DNA of 64,000 nt from Allofournierella sp. (GTDB taxonomy: Bacteria; Bacillota; Clostridia; Oscillospirales; Ruminococcaceae), in the NCBI GenBank assembly GCA_020025635.1, contig JAHHRU010000001.1:124001-188000 (forward strand), given 5' to 3'. Within the stretch, counting starts at the first letter, position 1. Every line of letters starts with the position of its first letter. The notes beneath the pieces were generated by a model. That model was not told where the DNA came from and ran no database searches. It was given only the letters and a program-made list of their open reading frames with translations. The position numbers and the translations under genes were made by a program. Of the stretch, positions 45,152 through 52,819 are shown in pieces.

Positions 45152-45769
45152 TCAGCGCTCCAGTGTAAGGATGCCCGCACAAGCCGAAAGCGGTTCGAAT
45201 TTCATTTCTGGGAACTTTTCTTTCAGCTCGTCGTATACAAAATAAATTTCGTCCTCGTCCCACGCATCGCCCGTCTGTGCTTTGCATTCCTCCAAAAGGG
45301 AGCGTGTTTCAAACGCCACATCCCCAATATAGATGGCTCCCCCATCCTTTAAAAGCAGCCTCAGCTCTTCCAAAAAGGAAACCTTTTGGAGGTCGGTGAG
45401 ATGATGCAGTGAATAGGTGGCTATGATCGCATCGTATTTGTTCTGCCGGATCTGTTCTGCAAGGCCCTTGGAAAAATCGCCCTGATAAAGCTTTGCCTGC
45501 GGCATTTTTTCCTGTGCCAGCTCGATCATCCGGCCGGAAAAATCCTGACCGAAAACCGTACAGCCTTTTTCATAAAGCCGGGATGTGAGGACCGCTGTGC
45601 CAAAACCAATATCCAATATGGTTTTGCCCGCATGGGACAGCACCTGATTGTAGATGCCGTTCAGAACCATCTTGTAGCCGGCAAAGGGATAGGTGTTGTT
45701 TTCATCCGAAACCCCAACGCTTTTGTCATAGCCATCTGCCCACAAATCAAAGCCCGTATCATTTAACAC
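45152..45769 (-). CDS. Class I SAM-dependent methyltransferase
   Basis: The 205-residue protein has a Rossmann methyltransferase fold: motif I TILDIGFGTAVLT, motif II with VFGQDFSGRMIELAQEK, the DAIIATYSLHHL post-motif and YIGDVAFET. It resembles the YrrT-type small-molecule methyltransferases; substrate unknown. The start is taken as GTG 45769, because AAGGAGG lies eight bases upstream; an in-frame TTG at 45793 would place that site inside the gene. Codon use is less GC-biased than its neighbours, which may point to later acquisition. Confidence 0.8.
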   Translation of the reverse strand: MLNDTGFDLWADGYDKSVGVSDENNTYPFAGYKMVLNGIYNQVLSHAGKTILDIGFGTAVLTSRLYEKGCTVFGQDFSGRMIELAQEKMPQAKLYQGDFSKGLAEQIRQNKYDAIIATYSLHHLTDLQKVSFLEELRLLLKDGGAIYIGDVAFETRSLLEECKAQTGDAWDEDEIYFVYDELKEKFPEMKFEPLSACAGILTLER

Positions 45770-45827
45770 CGTGTTTTCCTCCTTAACATTCAAGAGTGTT
45801 TTTTTGTTTTGCCTTTCTTGTGGGTTT

Positions 45828-45833
45828 ATTATA
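45828..45833 (-). promoter_or_regulatory. Probable -10 element of the methyltransferase gene
   Basis: TATAAT on the minus strand lies 59 bases before the GTG start. No convincing -35 hexamer at 16-18 bases. Confidence 0.5.
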
Positions 45834-45896
45834 TCATGGATGCCAAGTCAGCAACACTGTTTTCCGCTGCAAAGCCACGGTCCTGCCAGCAAAAAA

Positions 45897-45931
45897 CCGG
45901 CAGTATCCAAAAAGCGGATACTGCCGGTTTT
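45897..45931 (-). terminator. Terminator of the peptidoglycan-binding gene
   Basis: CCGGCAGTATCC and GGATACTGCCGG form a perfect 12-bp stem around a seven-base loop. The minus strand runs into TTTTTTGC. It lies 59 bases after the stop of the 45990-46760 gene. Confidence 0.88.
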
Positions 45932-45989
45932 CCGTTTCAGCTGCAGCTTCCGAACCCACACCCACCTTTGGGGGGCTCAAGGGGTGCTG

Positions 45990-46760
45990 TTACAGCTTGG
46001 CGTTGTAGCTTTGGCGCAGGGCGTTCCAGGTGTTTGTGCCAACCTTGCCGTCCACAGTAAGGCCGTTTGCAGCCTGGAAAACACGCACCGCCTGTTCGGT
46101 GCCGGAGCCGAATTTGCCGTCCACCGTGATGCCGCCCACAAAGCTTTGCAGGATGCGCACCGCGTCCCCCGAAGAGCCCTTCATCAGCACGGTCCCGCCG
46201 TAGGGGGCGGGGACCGCGGCCGGGCTGCCGGTTTTCTGGGCTTCCCAGGCGGCCATCAGCGCCGAGAAGGTCTTTTTGCCCATCACCGCATCCGATGTGA
46301 GCGCAAACAGCAGCTGGAAAATGCGCAGAGCCTCGCTGGTAGCTGCGCCGAATTTGCCATCCGACTTGATCTCAGGAATGGCCGCATAATGACCGGCAAG
46401 GTCATTCAGCTTTTTCTGCATGCTTTCCACCACAGCACCACTGTTGCCGGAACGGGTGGCGATGCCAGGGTAGATCTCCCCCTGGCCCATGCTGGCGGCG
46501 TAGCTTGCATAAAGCTGCCCCCAGGTGTTTGTGCCGACCTTGCCGTCCGCCGTAAGGCCCTGCGTTTGCTGAAAGCCCTTTACGCTTGCCTCGGTGGCAG
46601 GGCCGAATTTGCCGTCCACGGTGATGCGGGCCGGGGCGCAGCAGTTTTGCACGCCGTTGAGCCAGCTCTGCACCTGCGCCACATCGGGGCCAAAGCTCCC
46701 ATTCTTCAAAACAATGCCGTAATATTCCGGCTGTGCCTGTGTACAATTTGCCTGTATCAT
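45990..46760 (-). CDS. Protein of three peptidoglycan-binding (PGBD) repeats
   Basis: The 256-residue protein is made almost only of three PG_binding_1 repeats (about 15-87, 97-172 and 188-253). Each ends in the typical DGKFG...A...FQ...L..DG..G..TW pattern; the second is degenerate. Such repeats usually guide cell-wall hydrolases to peptidoglycan. Here there is no catalytic domain, signal peptide or membrane anchor. The start is ATG 46760, with GGAGGG nine bases before; an ATG at 46769 abuts that site. The divergent neighbour is a membrane XRE regulator. Possible roles are a spore-coat or cortex protein, or a non-classically secreted wall binder (inference). Confidence 0.85.
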   Translation of the reverse strand: MIQANCTQAQPEYYGIVLKNGSFGPDVAQVQSWLNGVQNCCAPARITVDGKFGPATEASVKGFQQTQGLTADGKVGTNTWGQLYASYAASMGQGEIYPGIATRSGNSGAVVESMQKKLNDLAGHYAAIPEIKSDGKFGAATSEALRIFQLLFALTSDAVMGKKTFSALMAAWEAQKTGSPAAVPAPYGGTVLMKGSSGDAVRILQSFVGGITVDGKFGSGTEQAVRVFQAANGLTVDGKVGTNTWNALRQSYNAKL

Positions 46761-46812
46761 ACAAAGCATCCCTCCTTGCACCTATCCTATGCAGCAGGGC
46801 CCCAAAGCTGAC

Positions 46813-46832
46813 CCAAGAAAGGGTTTTCTTGG
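46813..46832. promoter_or_regulatory. Inverted repeat in a divergent intergenic region, candidate operator
   Basis: CCAAGAAA-GGGT-TTTCTTGG is an eight-bp perfect inverted repeat between the PGBD gene and the XRE regulator. Its symmetry and place fit an operator for the XRE protein. It is not followed by a U-tract, so it is not a terminator. Confidence 0.4.
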
Positions 46833-46980
46833 CGCAAAAGGCGTGTTATACTGAAAAAAGCCGCTCCGCAACCCAAAATTGCGGCTGTTTTACCCAAACG
46901 CAACAGCAAATTGGTGGGTTTTGCCCCCTGCCACCGATACAATGGAACCAGAAAATCAAACCTGAAAGGGGACATTTCAC

Positions 46981-47949
46981 ATGACAAACGAAATCGAAAA
47001 GAACAGATCCTTTGCACAAAACCTGCAATACCTGCGCAGCCTGAAAGGCTGGAGCCAGGAAGCGCTGGCCGAACAGCTTTCGGTGAGCCGGCAAAGTGTT
47101 TCCAAATGGGAATCGGGCACGGCCTGGCCGGAAATGACCACCCTGCTTACCCTGTGCACCCTGTTTGACACGGATCTGGACACCTTGCTGCGGGGCAGCG
47201 TGCAGGCCCGGCACACCCAGGACAGCGCCGTCTATGATCAATTCATCAACTGGTTTTCAAAGCTCATCAGCATCGGTGTTGCCATCATCCTGTTCGGGGT
47301 GGGCCTCACCGTGCTCTGGGCCCGCACCACCGAGCGTTTGGGCTGGCCTGAAAGCTTCATTCCTCTCGGCGCCGGAGCTCTGCTTTTGTGCATCCTTGTG
47401 GCTGTTACCCTGTTTATCGTGGCCGGCATCCGTCACGAGCAGTTCTGCCGCCAGAACCCGGTTTTGGACGATTTTTACACCAAAGAGCAGAAAGAAGCCT
47501 TCCGCCGCCGCTTTGTGTGGCTGATCGCCGGCCCGGTGGCAGGCATTTTGGGCGGGGTGGTCGTTCTTGTTTCGCTGGCCGAGCTTTCCGAGCAAATGGG
47601 CTTTGATTATCTTCTGGCTGCCTGCTTTTTGTGGATCATCGGTGCCGCTTCGGCCACTTTGACCTATGCAGGCCTTCAGGCCGACAAATACAACCTGGCC
47701 AAATACAATCTGCACAACACCCCCGAATACAAGCGGATGGACGATTTGACCGGCATCGTGTGCGGCAGCATCATGCTGGCCGCAACCGCCGGATACATCG
47801 CCCTTTCCCAGCTGACCAGCGGCTGGGGGAACCATTGGTGGATCTTTGCCGTGGGCGGCATCCTCTGTGGCATTTCCTCCATCGTGATCGAATTCAGCTG
47901 GAAGCGAAAAATGAGAAATCTCGGAACAGAGGAGGAAGCCCTTGAGTGA
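46981..47949 (+). CDS. XRE family regulator with a six-helix membrane domain
   Basis: The 322-residue protein has an N-terminal helix-turn-helix (about 10-65; QNLQYLRSLKGWSQEALAEQ then SVSRQSVSKWESG). A short linker leads to about six hydrophobic helices (roughly 90-305) arranged in pairs. The layout suggests a membrane-bound transcription factor that senses a membrane or small-molecule signal. The ribosome binding site is GAAAGGGG. The stop overlaps the TTG start of the decarboxylase by eight bases, so the two are co-translated. Confidence 0.85.
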   Translation: MTNEIEKNRSFAQNLQYLRSLKGWSQEALAEQLSVSRQSVSKWESGTAWPEMTTLLTLCTLFDTDLDTLLRGSVQARHTQDSAVYDQFINWFSKLISIGVAIILFGVGLTVLWARTTERLGWPESFIPLGAGALLLCILVAVTLFIVAGIRHEQFCRQNPVLDDFYTKEQKEAFRRRFVWLIAGPVAGILGGVVVLVSLAELSEQMGFDYLLAACFLWIIGAASATLTYAGLQADKYNLAKYNLHNTPEYKRMDDLTGIVCGSIMLAATAGYIALSQLTSGWGNHWWIFAVGGILCGISSIVIEFSWKRKMRNLGTEEEALE

Positions 47950-49402
47950 TCGTTTTATCCTGCAAAATCAACTGACCGCCTATGCCGAAACCGGCCTTTA
48001 CCCCCTGCACATGCCCGGCCATAAGCGGCGGCTGGTCCCCTCGCCCCAGCTTTCGGCCCCCACCCTTTGGGATATGACCGAGGTGCCGGGCGTGGATGAT
48101 CTGCACGAAGCGGAGGGCATCCTGGCCGATGCCATGGCCCGCACCGCCGCCCTGCACAGGGCAAAGCGCAGCTGGTATCTTGTCAACGGCAGCACCTGCG
48201 GCCTTCTGGCCGGTATCCGCAGCTTTGCAAAGCAGGGTGCCACCATTCTGGCTGCCCGCAACTGCCACAAGGCGGTTTACCACGCGGCAGAGCTTGGCTG
48301 CCTTTCGGTAAAATGGCTCACCCCGCCGGTGCTGCGGGAGCATGGCGTTTATGGCAGCCTTTCTCCCCAGCAGGTGAAGGCCGCCCTGGATGAGACCCCG
48401 AACGCCGCCTGTCTGGTGCTCACCAGCCCCACCTATGAGGGGGTGATCTCGGATATCCGTGCCATTGCGGACCTGTGCCATGAGCGGAGCGTTCCCCTTT
48501 TGGTGGACGAAGCCCACGGGGCCCATCTGGGGCTTTTCCCCGGCTGGCCTGAGAGCGCTTTGCACCTGGGGGCAGACCTTGTGGTGCAAAGCGCACACAA
48601 GACCCTGCCCAGCTTTACCCAAACGGCCCTTCTGCACCTTCCCGAAGGAAGCCTTGCCGACCCGGACGAGGTAGAACGGCAGCTGGATATTTTTGAAACC
48701 AGCTCCCCCAGCTATCCTTTGCTGGTCAGCCTGGATGGCTGCACCGGCATCCTGCGGGAGGACGGCCCCGCCCTGTTTGCCCAGTGGAAAACAGCCCTTG
48801 CCGGCTTTGACCAAAAGGCCCAAAAGCTGCGGCATCTGAAGGTTTTGGGCCATGGCAGCGATGAGATCGGCCATCACCCGGACATTTTTGATTTTGATCC
48901 GGGAAAGCTGCCGGTATTTACAGCCGCCACCCACTGGAACGGGGCAAGCCTTGCCCATGCGCTGCGCAACCGGTTCGGCTTTGAAACCGAAATGGCCTGT
49001 GGGCCCATCCTGCTTGCCATGACAAGCCCCGCCGATGACCCCGCTTTTCTGGAACGCTTTGCGGATGCGCTCGTTTTGCTGGATGGCGAATCGAAGCCCG
49101 CCCCTTTTCCCTCTTTGGCGGTTCTGCCAAAGCCCGGCCCTGCCCGGCTGCCCATTGGCAGGGCCATTGCCATGCCCGGTGAAGCGATCTCTTTGAAGGA
49201 AGCATCCGGTCAGGTGTCGGCTGAATATGTATGGGCCTATCCGCCGGGCGTACCGCTGATCGCACCCGGCGAAACGGTGACTCCCGAATTTTTAACACTT
49301 TCCGCTGCTCTTGAGCAAAGCGGCACCGCTTTGCACCATTCTCACTGCAAAAAGCCCGGTTTTCTCTATATTTTAAAGGACCCTGTGCCGAATTTGGCTT
49401 GA
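47942..49402 (+). CDS. Orn/Lys/Arg decarboxylase family PLP enzyme
   Basis: The 486-residue fold-type I PLP enzyme resembles B. subtilis SpeA/YaaO. It has an N-terminal PLHMPGHKRR motif, LLVDEAHGAHLG with D189 for the pyridine nitrogen, and SAHKTLP with the PLP Lys at K220. A C-terminal domain follows. It lacks the N-terminal wing domain of large enterobacterial inducible forms. Such enzymes make agmatine, cadaverine or putrescine. The start is TTG 47942, with GAGGAGG six to seven bases before it. Substrate cannot be decided from sequence. Confidence 0.88.
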   Translation: MSDRFILQNQLTAYAETGLYPLHMPGHKRRLVPSPQLSAPTLWDMTEVPGVDDLHEAEGILADAMARTAALHRAKRSWYLVNGSTCGLLAGIRSFAKQGATILAARNCHKAVYHAAELGCLSVKWLTPPVLREHGVYGSLSPQQVKAALDETPNAACLVLTSPTYEGVISDIRAIADLCHERSVPLLVDEAHGAHLGLFPGWPESALHLGADLVVQSAHKTLPSFTQTALLHLPEGSLADPDEVERQLDIFETSSPSYPLLVSLDGCTGILREDGPALFAQWKTALAGFDQKAQKLRHLKVLGHGSDEIGHHPDIFDFDPGKLPVFTAATHWNGASLAHALRNRFGFETEMACGPILLAMTSPADDPAFLERFADALVLLDGESKPAPFPSLAVLPKPGPARLPIGRAIAMPGEAISLKEASGQVSAEYVWAYPPGVPLIAPGETVTPEFLTLSAALEQSGTALHHSHCKKPGFLYILKDPVPNLA

Positions 49403-49428
49403 CAAGGAGCCTTCCGGGCGTGTATTAT
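49399..49428 (+). promoter_or_regulatory. Promoter of the SCIFF gene
   Basis: TTGACA at 49399-49404 overlaps the end of the decarboxylase gene. TATTAT at 49423-49428 is 18 bases away; an overlapping TATAAT at 49426-49431 would need a 21-base spacer. Confidence 0.7.
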
Positions 49429-49442
49429 AATAGCTGAACCTT

Positions 49443-49457
49443 GAGTTATTTTAACTC
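49443..49457 (+). promoter_or_regulatory. Small palindrome in the SCIFF leader
   Basis: GAGTTA-TTT-TAACTC lies just after the expected transcription start. It could be an operator or a short 5-prime stabilising hairpin. Confidence 0.35.
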
Positions 49458-49484
49458 GGAAACCACCAGAAGGAGGGACTTTTC

Positions 49485-49631
49485 ATGAACCATATCCAGA
49501 CTCTCAACACCCGCGACATGGCTAAGAGCGTTCAGAACGGCGGCTGCGGCGAGTGCCAGACTTCCTGCCAGAGCGCATGCAAGACCAGCTGCGGTATTGC
49601 AAACCAGCCTTGCGAGAAGGCCGACAAATAA
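49485..49631 (+). CDS. scfA: SCIFF peptide precursor (six cysteines in forty-five residues)
   Basis: The 48-residue peptide has an N-terminal leader (MNHIQTLNTRD...) and a Cys-rich core with Cys at 21, 24, 28, 32, 36 and 43. This is the SCIFF family, the Clostridia-wide ribosomally made peptide whose Cys are joined to neighbouring residues by thioether bonds. AAGGAGGG precedes the ATG. The radical SAM maturase follows 105 bases downstream, as always in this family. The biological role is unknown; it is conserved rather than strain-specific, so a housekeeping function is suspected. Confidence 0.95.
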   Translation: MNHIQTLNTRDMAKSVQNGGCGECQTSCQSACKTSCGIANQPCEKADK

Positions 49632-49646
49632 GTTTGTTTGCGTTTT

Positions 49647-49676
49647 AGCCGGGGCGCCGATGCGGCCCGGCTTTTT
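49647..49676 (+). terminator. Terminator between SCIFF and its maturase
   Basis: AGCCGGG pairs with CCCGGCT around a 12-base loop and is followed by TTTTT. Some read-through must occur if the maturase shares the SCIFF promoter, which would give more peptide than enzyme. Confidence 0.8.
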
Positions 49677-49689
49677 CTATGCCAACAGC

Positions 49690-49720
49690 CGGCGGCAGTT
49701 TCTGCCCCGCTTTTTTCTTT
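49690..49720 (+). terminator. Second hairpin before the maturase
   Basis: GCGGCAG-TTT-CTGCCCCGC has one unpaired base and is followed by TTTTTTCTTT. With the hairpin just upstream it forms a tandem attenuator. The maturase ribosome binding site begins about 10 bases later. Confidence 0.6.
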
Positions 49721-49736
49721 AAAAGGAGACACACGA

Positions 49737-51221
49737 ATGATTCATCAGTACAAGCTGAACGGATACAACATTGTTCTGGATGTTTACAGCGGCAGCGTAC
49801 ACGCAGTGGACGAGCTTGCCTACGACGCCATCGCTCTGGTGGATGCCGGCAAGTCCGAAGCGGACATCACCGCCGAGCTGCTTTCCAAATATTCCCAGAA
49901 CCCCGAGGTGACCGCCGAAGAGATCCACGGCTGTCTTGAGGCCATTGAAGAGCTGCGCCGGAGCGGCCGCCTTTTCACCGAGGACACCTATGCCGACAAG
50001 GCCTTTGATTTCAAAAACCGCAGCACCGTTGTGAAGGCGCTGTGCCTGCACGTTGCCCACACCTGCAACCTGAACTGCAGCTACTGCTTTGCCGCCCAGG
50101 GCAAGTTTCACGGCAAGGCCGGCATCATGAGCTTTGAAACCGGCAAGCGCGCGCTGGACTTTTTGGTTGAGAACTCCGGCACCCGCCACAATCTGGAAGT
50201 GGACTTCTTCGGCGGCGAGCCCCTCATGAACTTTGAGGTGTGCAAGCAGCTGGTTGCCTATGCCCGCAGCATCGAGAAGGAGAAGAACAAGAATTTCCGC
50301 TTCACCCTTACCACCAACGGCATCGGCCTCACCGACGATGTGATCGAGTGGGCCAACAAGGAGTGCTACAACGTGGTGCTCAGCCTGGACGGCCGCAAGG
50401 AGGTCAACGACCGTTTCCGTGTGGATATCCACGGCAGCGGCAGCTATGACCGCATCGTGCCCCGGTTCCAGAAGCTGGTGGAATCCCGCAAGGACCTGCC
50501 CGGCACCACCTACTATATGCGCGGCACCTTCACCCACTTCAACACCGACTTTACCAACGACCTGTTCCACATGGCCGATGATCTGGGCTTCCGTGAGCTG
50601 TCCATGGAGCCGGTTGTTACCGATCCTTCCAGCCCCTCTGCACTCACCGAGGAAGATCTGCCCGTGCTGTACGAGCAGTACGAGCTGCTGGCAAAGGATA
50701 TGCTGCGCCGTGAAAAGGAAGGCAAGCCCATCACCTTCTATCACTACATGATCGATTTGAAGCACGGCCCCTGCATCTACAAGCGCATTTCCGGCTGCGG
50801 CAGCGGCACCGAGTACATGGCCGTTACCCCCTGGGGCGACCTGTACCCCTGCCACCAGTTCGTGGGCGACGAAAACTACAAGCTGGGCAACGTGTGGGAT
50901 GGTGTGACCAACACTGCCCTGCGTGACGAATTCAAGCTCTGCAATGTGTACGCCCGCCCCGACTGCAAGGACTGCTGGGCCCGGCTTTACTGCTCCGGCG
51001 GCTGCGCTGCCAATGCCCTGCACGCCACCGGCGACATCCACGGCATCTACGAATACGGCTGCCGGGTGTTCCGCAAGCGCATCGAATGCGCTTTGATGGT
51101 GAAGGTTGCCGAGGCGCTGGACCCCGAGCTTGCCCAGAACCACCCCGATGCCCTGCGCACTGCCGAAACCGATGCCTGCGGCGCTTCGGACGACTGCTCC
51201 ACCTGCTCTGCCAGCCTGTAA
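49737..51221 (+). CDS. scfB: SCIFF radical SAM maturase (thioether-forming, SPASM)
   Basis: The 494-residue radical SAM enzyme installs thioether bonds in the SCIFF peptide. Residues 1 to ~90 resemble a RiPP recognition element for the leader. The 4Fe-4S site is C110, C114 and C117 in HTCNLNCSYCFA. A C-terminal SPASM region carries many Cys (SGCGSGTEY, YPCHQF, CNVY, PDCKDCWARLYCSGGC, YGCRVF) for auxiliary clusters. The C-terminal tail has ACGASDDCSTC, a Cys-rich end. The start is ATG 49737 with AAAAGGAG upstream. Family and pairing are clear. Confidence 0.95.
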   Translation: MIHQYKLNGYNIVLDVYSGSVHAVDELAYDAIALVDAGKSEADITAELLSKYSQNPEVTAEEIHGCLEAIEELRRSGRLFTEDTYADKAFDFKNRSTVVKALCLHVAHTCNLNCSYCFAAQGKFHGKAGIMSFETGKRALDFLVENSGTRHNLEVDFFGGEPLMNFEVCKQLVAYARSIEKEKNKNFRFTLTTNGIGLTDDVIEWANKECYNVVLSLDGRKEVNDRFRVDIHGSGSYDRIVPRFQKLVESRKDLPGTTYYMRGTFTHFNTDFTNDLFHMADDLGFRELSMEPVVTDPSSPSALTEEDLPVLYEQYELLAKDMLRREKEGKPITFYHYMIDLKHGPCIYKRISGCGSGTEYMAVTPWGDLYPCHQFVGDENYKLGNVWDGVTNTALRDEFKLCNVYARPDCKDCWARLYCSGGCAANALHATGDIHGIYEYGCRVFRKRIECALMVKVAEALDPELAQNHPDALRTAETDACGASDDCSTCSASL

Positions 51222-51242
51222 GCGGTCTTTCTCAAAAACAAC

Positions 51243-51276
51243 AGACCCGGTATCCAAAGCTTTGGATACCGGGTCT
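51243..51276. terminator. Perfect 34-base palindrome after the maturase
   Basis: AGACCCGGTATCCAAAG is directly followed by its exact reverse complement. A-rich DNA precedes and TTTCC follows. It probably ends the maturase transcript, with a four-base loop forming in RNA. Confidence 0.7.
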
Positions 51277-51286
51277 TTCCACAAAA

Positions 51287-51320
51287 AAGGGCAGCTGCAA
51301 ATGAAAGCAGCTGCCCTTTT
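51287..51320. terminator. Bidirectional terminator between convergent genes
   Basis: AAGGGCAGCTGC and GCAGCTGCCCTT form a 12-bp perfect stem with an eight-base loop, with an A-run on one side and TTTT on the other. It can end both the maturase (+) and the 51330-51950 gene (-). Confidence 0.88.
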
Positions 51321-51329
51321 GGTTTTCTG

Positions 51330-51950
51330 TCAGTACTGCCAGGAATTGAAGTCAAAAGCGGTCTCGCAGCGCTCGCCCTTGTCCTCGCTTTCCAGAAGGC
51401 TCTTGTACTTTTCGTAAATTTCCTTGTTGCCTTCCATCTCGAACTCGGGAGTCACACGGCTTGCCTCGGTGAGGAAGTGATACACATCACGGCCCATCTT
51501 ACGGCCGCGGCGGGTATGCATATCCAGGGCATAGTCAGGGACCTCAAACTTGGTGCCGACCTCGAACTCATGGTTGAGGAGATTCTTCACATGGTCGCTG
51601 GAACGCTCCTTGGGCTGGCGGCAGAGGAACCGGATGGCGTGTACAAAGTACATGGGACGGTCGCCGTCATTGTAGGGGAACTCCTGACGCATCTTAAACA
51701 GGGTGTAGATCAGGACCGGTGCCTGGGGGTTGCCGAAGCCGATATCCTCCACGCTGATGCACAGCAGCCGGCGCCAAAGCTTTTCCTCAAACTGGGGGCT
51801 GGTGATGTACATTTCGTAGGCGGCATGCAGGGCATCGTCCTCATTGCCGCGGCGGATGGCCTTCTGCAGCATTGCCACCATTTCATCTCCCTCATAGCCA
51901 TTGCGGGTCTTGATGCTTGCCCAGGGATCGTAAGACATAAATTCGCTCAT
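51330..51950 (-). CDS. Stand-alone RarA/MgsA C-terminal-like protein
   Basis: The 206-residue soluble protein has no Walker motifs. Its central part resembles the C-terminal domain of the replication-associated AAA ATPase RarA/MgsA: a GDEMVAMLQKAIRRGNEDDALHA helix pair, then LWRRLLCISVEDIGFGNPQA and a later FLCRQPKERSSDH segment. In RarA this domain drives tetramer formation and SSB contacts. Here it stands alone as the last gene of a sugar ABC transporter operon, 11 bases after the permease. The start is ATG 51950, with AGGAGG in front. The role is unknown; relation to RarA is inferred from motifs. Confidence 0.65.
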   Translation of the reverse strand: MSEFMSYDPWASIKTRNGYEGDEMVAMLQKAIRRGNEDDALHAAYEMYITSPQFEEKLWRRLLCISVEDIGFGNPQAPVLIYTLFKMRQEFPYNDGDRPMYFVHAIRFLCRQPKERSSDHVKNLLNHEFEVGTKFEVPDYALDMHTRRGRKMGRDVYHFLTEASRVTPEFEMEGNKEIYEKYKSLLESEDKGERCETAFDFNSWQY

Positions 51951-51961
51951 GAAAATCCTCC

Positions 51962-52807
51962 TTATTCCTTTGTTGCACCGGCAGACAGGCCTTCGGTGAT
52001 CTGCCGGTGGAAAAATACATACAGAAGCACTGTGGGGATCAGCACCACCACGATCGCCGCAGCCAGCGTGGGCCAGGAGCCCTGCTGTGCACCGGCATAG
52101 TTCATCAAAAAGGTGGTAAGGGTCTTCAGCTTGGTTTTGGGCATGTACAGATAGGGTACATACATATCGTTTACGATATTCACGATTTTCAGCACCACCA
52201 CCGTGGCTGTGGCCGGAGCCAGCAGCGGAAAGATGATGCGGTAGAAGATCTGAAAATAATTGCAGCCGTCGATCAGGGCGCTTTCGTCCAGCGCGCGGGG
52301 CAGCTTGCTTACAAACTGCATATAAAGATACAGCTGCATCAGGTCAGAAGCCACATAGATGATGATGGGTGCTCCCAGGCTGTTGTAAAGGCCCATCCCC
52401 TGGATGACCTTGAAGCGGGCGATCTCCACCACAAAGGTGGGAACCAGCATTCCCAGATAAAAGCAGCCCATGATCACTTTTTTAAATCGAAAATCGAACC
52501 GCTCCAGGCAGTAAGCCGTTACCGAGCCCAAAAGGATGTTGAGGGTGATGCTCACCACCAGAATGATAACGGTGTTTTTTACAGCCGGAATCAGCAGCCG
52601 GGCACCCAGAACCTCAGCGTAGTTTTTCAGGGTGATCTCGGCCAGAGGCGGCGGCAGGATGGAAGAGCCGGAGCCCAGCTGAGCCTGCGTTTTGAACGAG
52701 GTGAACAGCGTTACCAAAAGCGGCCCCATTACCACCAGGATGATCACGGCAGAAACCAGATACTTGAGTGCCGCAATGCCGATGCGCTTGTATTTGTGCT
52801 TGTTCAT
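51962..52807 (-). CDS. Carbohydrate ABC transporter permease (MalG type)
   Basis: The 281-residue permease has six predicted helices and the EAA-type loop LPRALDESALIDGCNYFQIFYRIIFPLLAPA that contacts the ATPase. It is the CUT1 second permease, importing an oligosaccharide or related solute. No ATPase gene is in the operon, so a shared MsmX-type ATPase is expected elsewhere. It starts 12 bases after the other permease. Confidence 0.93.
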   Translation of the reverse strand: MNKHKYKRIGIAALKYLVSAVIILVVMGPLLVTLFTSFKTQAQLGSGSSILPPPLAEITLKNYAEVLGARLLIPAVKNTVIILVVSITLNILLGSVTAYCLERFDFRFKKVIMGCFYLGMLVPTFVVEIARFKVIQGMGLYNSLGAPIIIYVASDLMQLYLYMQFVSKLPRALDESALIDGCNYFQIFYRIIFPLLAPATATVVVLKIVNIVNDMYVPYLYMPKTKLKTLTTFLMNYAGAQQGSWPTLAAAIVVVLIPTVLLYVFFHRQITEGLSAGATKE

Positions 52808-52819
52808 ACCGCAGCCTCC

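Noticed and set aside
51243..51276. Palindrome as an insertion-sequence end or att site
   Set aside because: No transposase or integrase is nearby, there is no matching copy in the window, and it sits where a terminator is expected.
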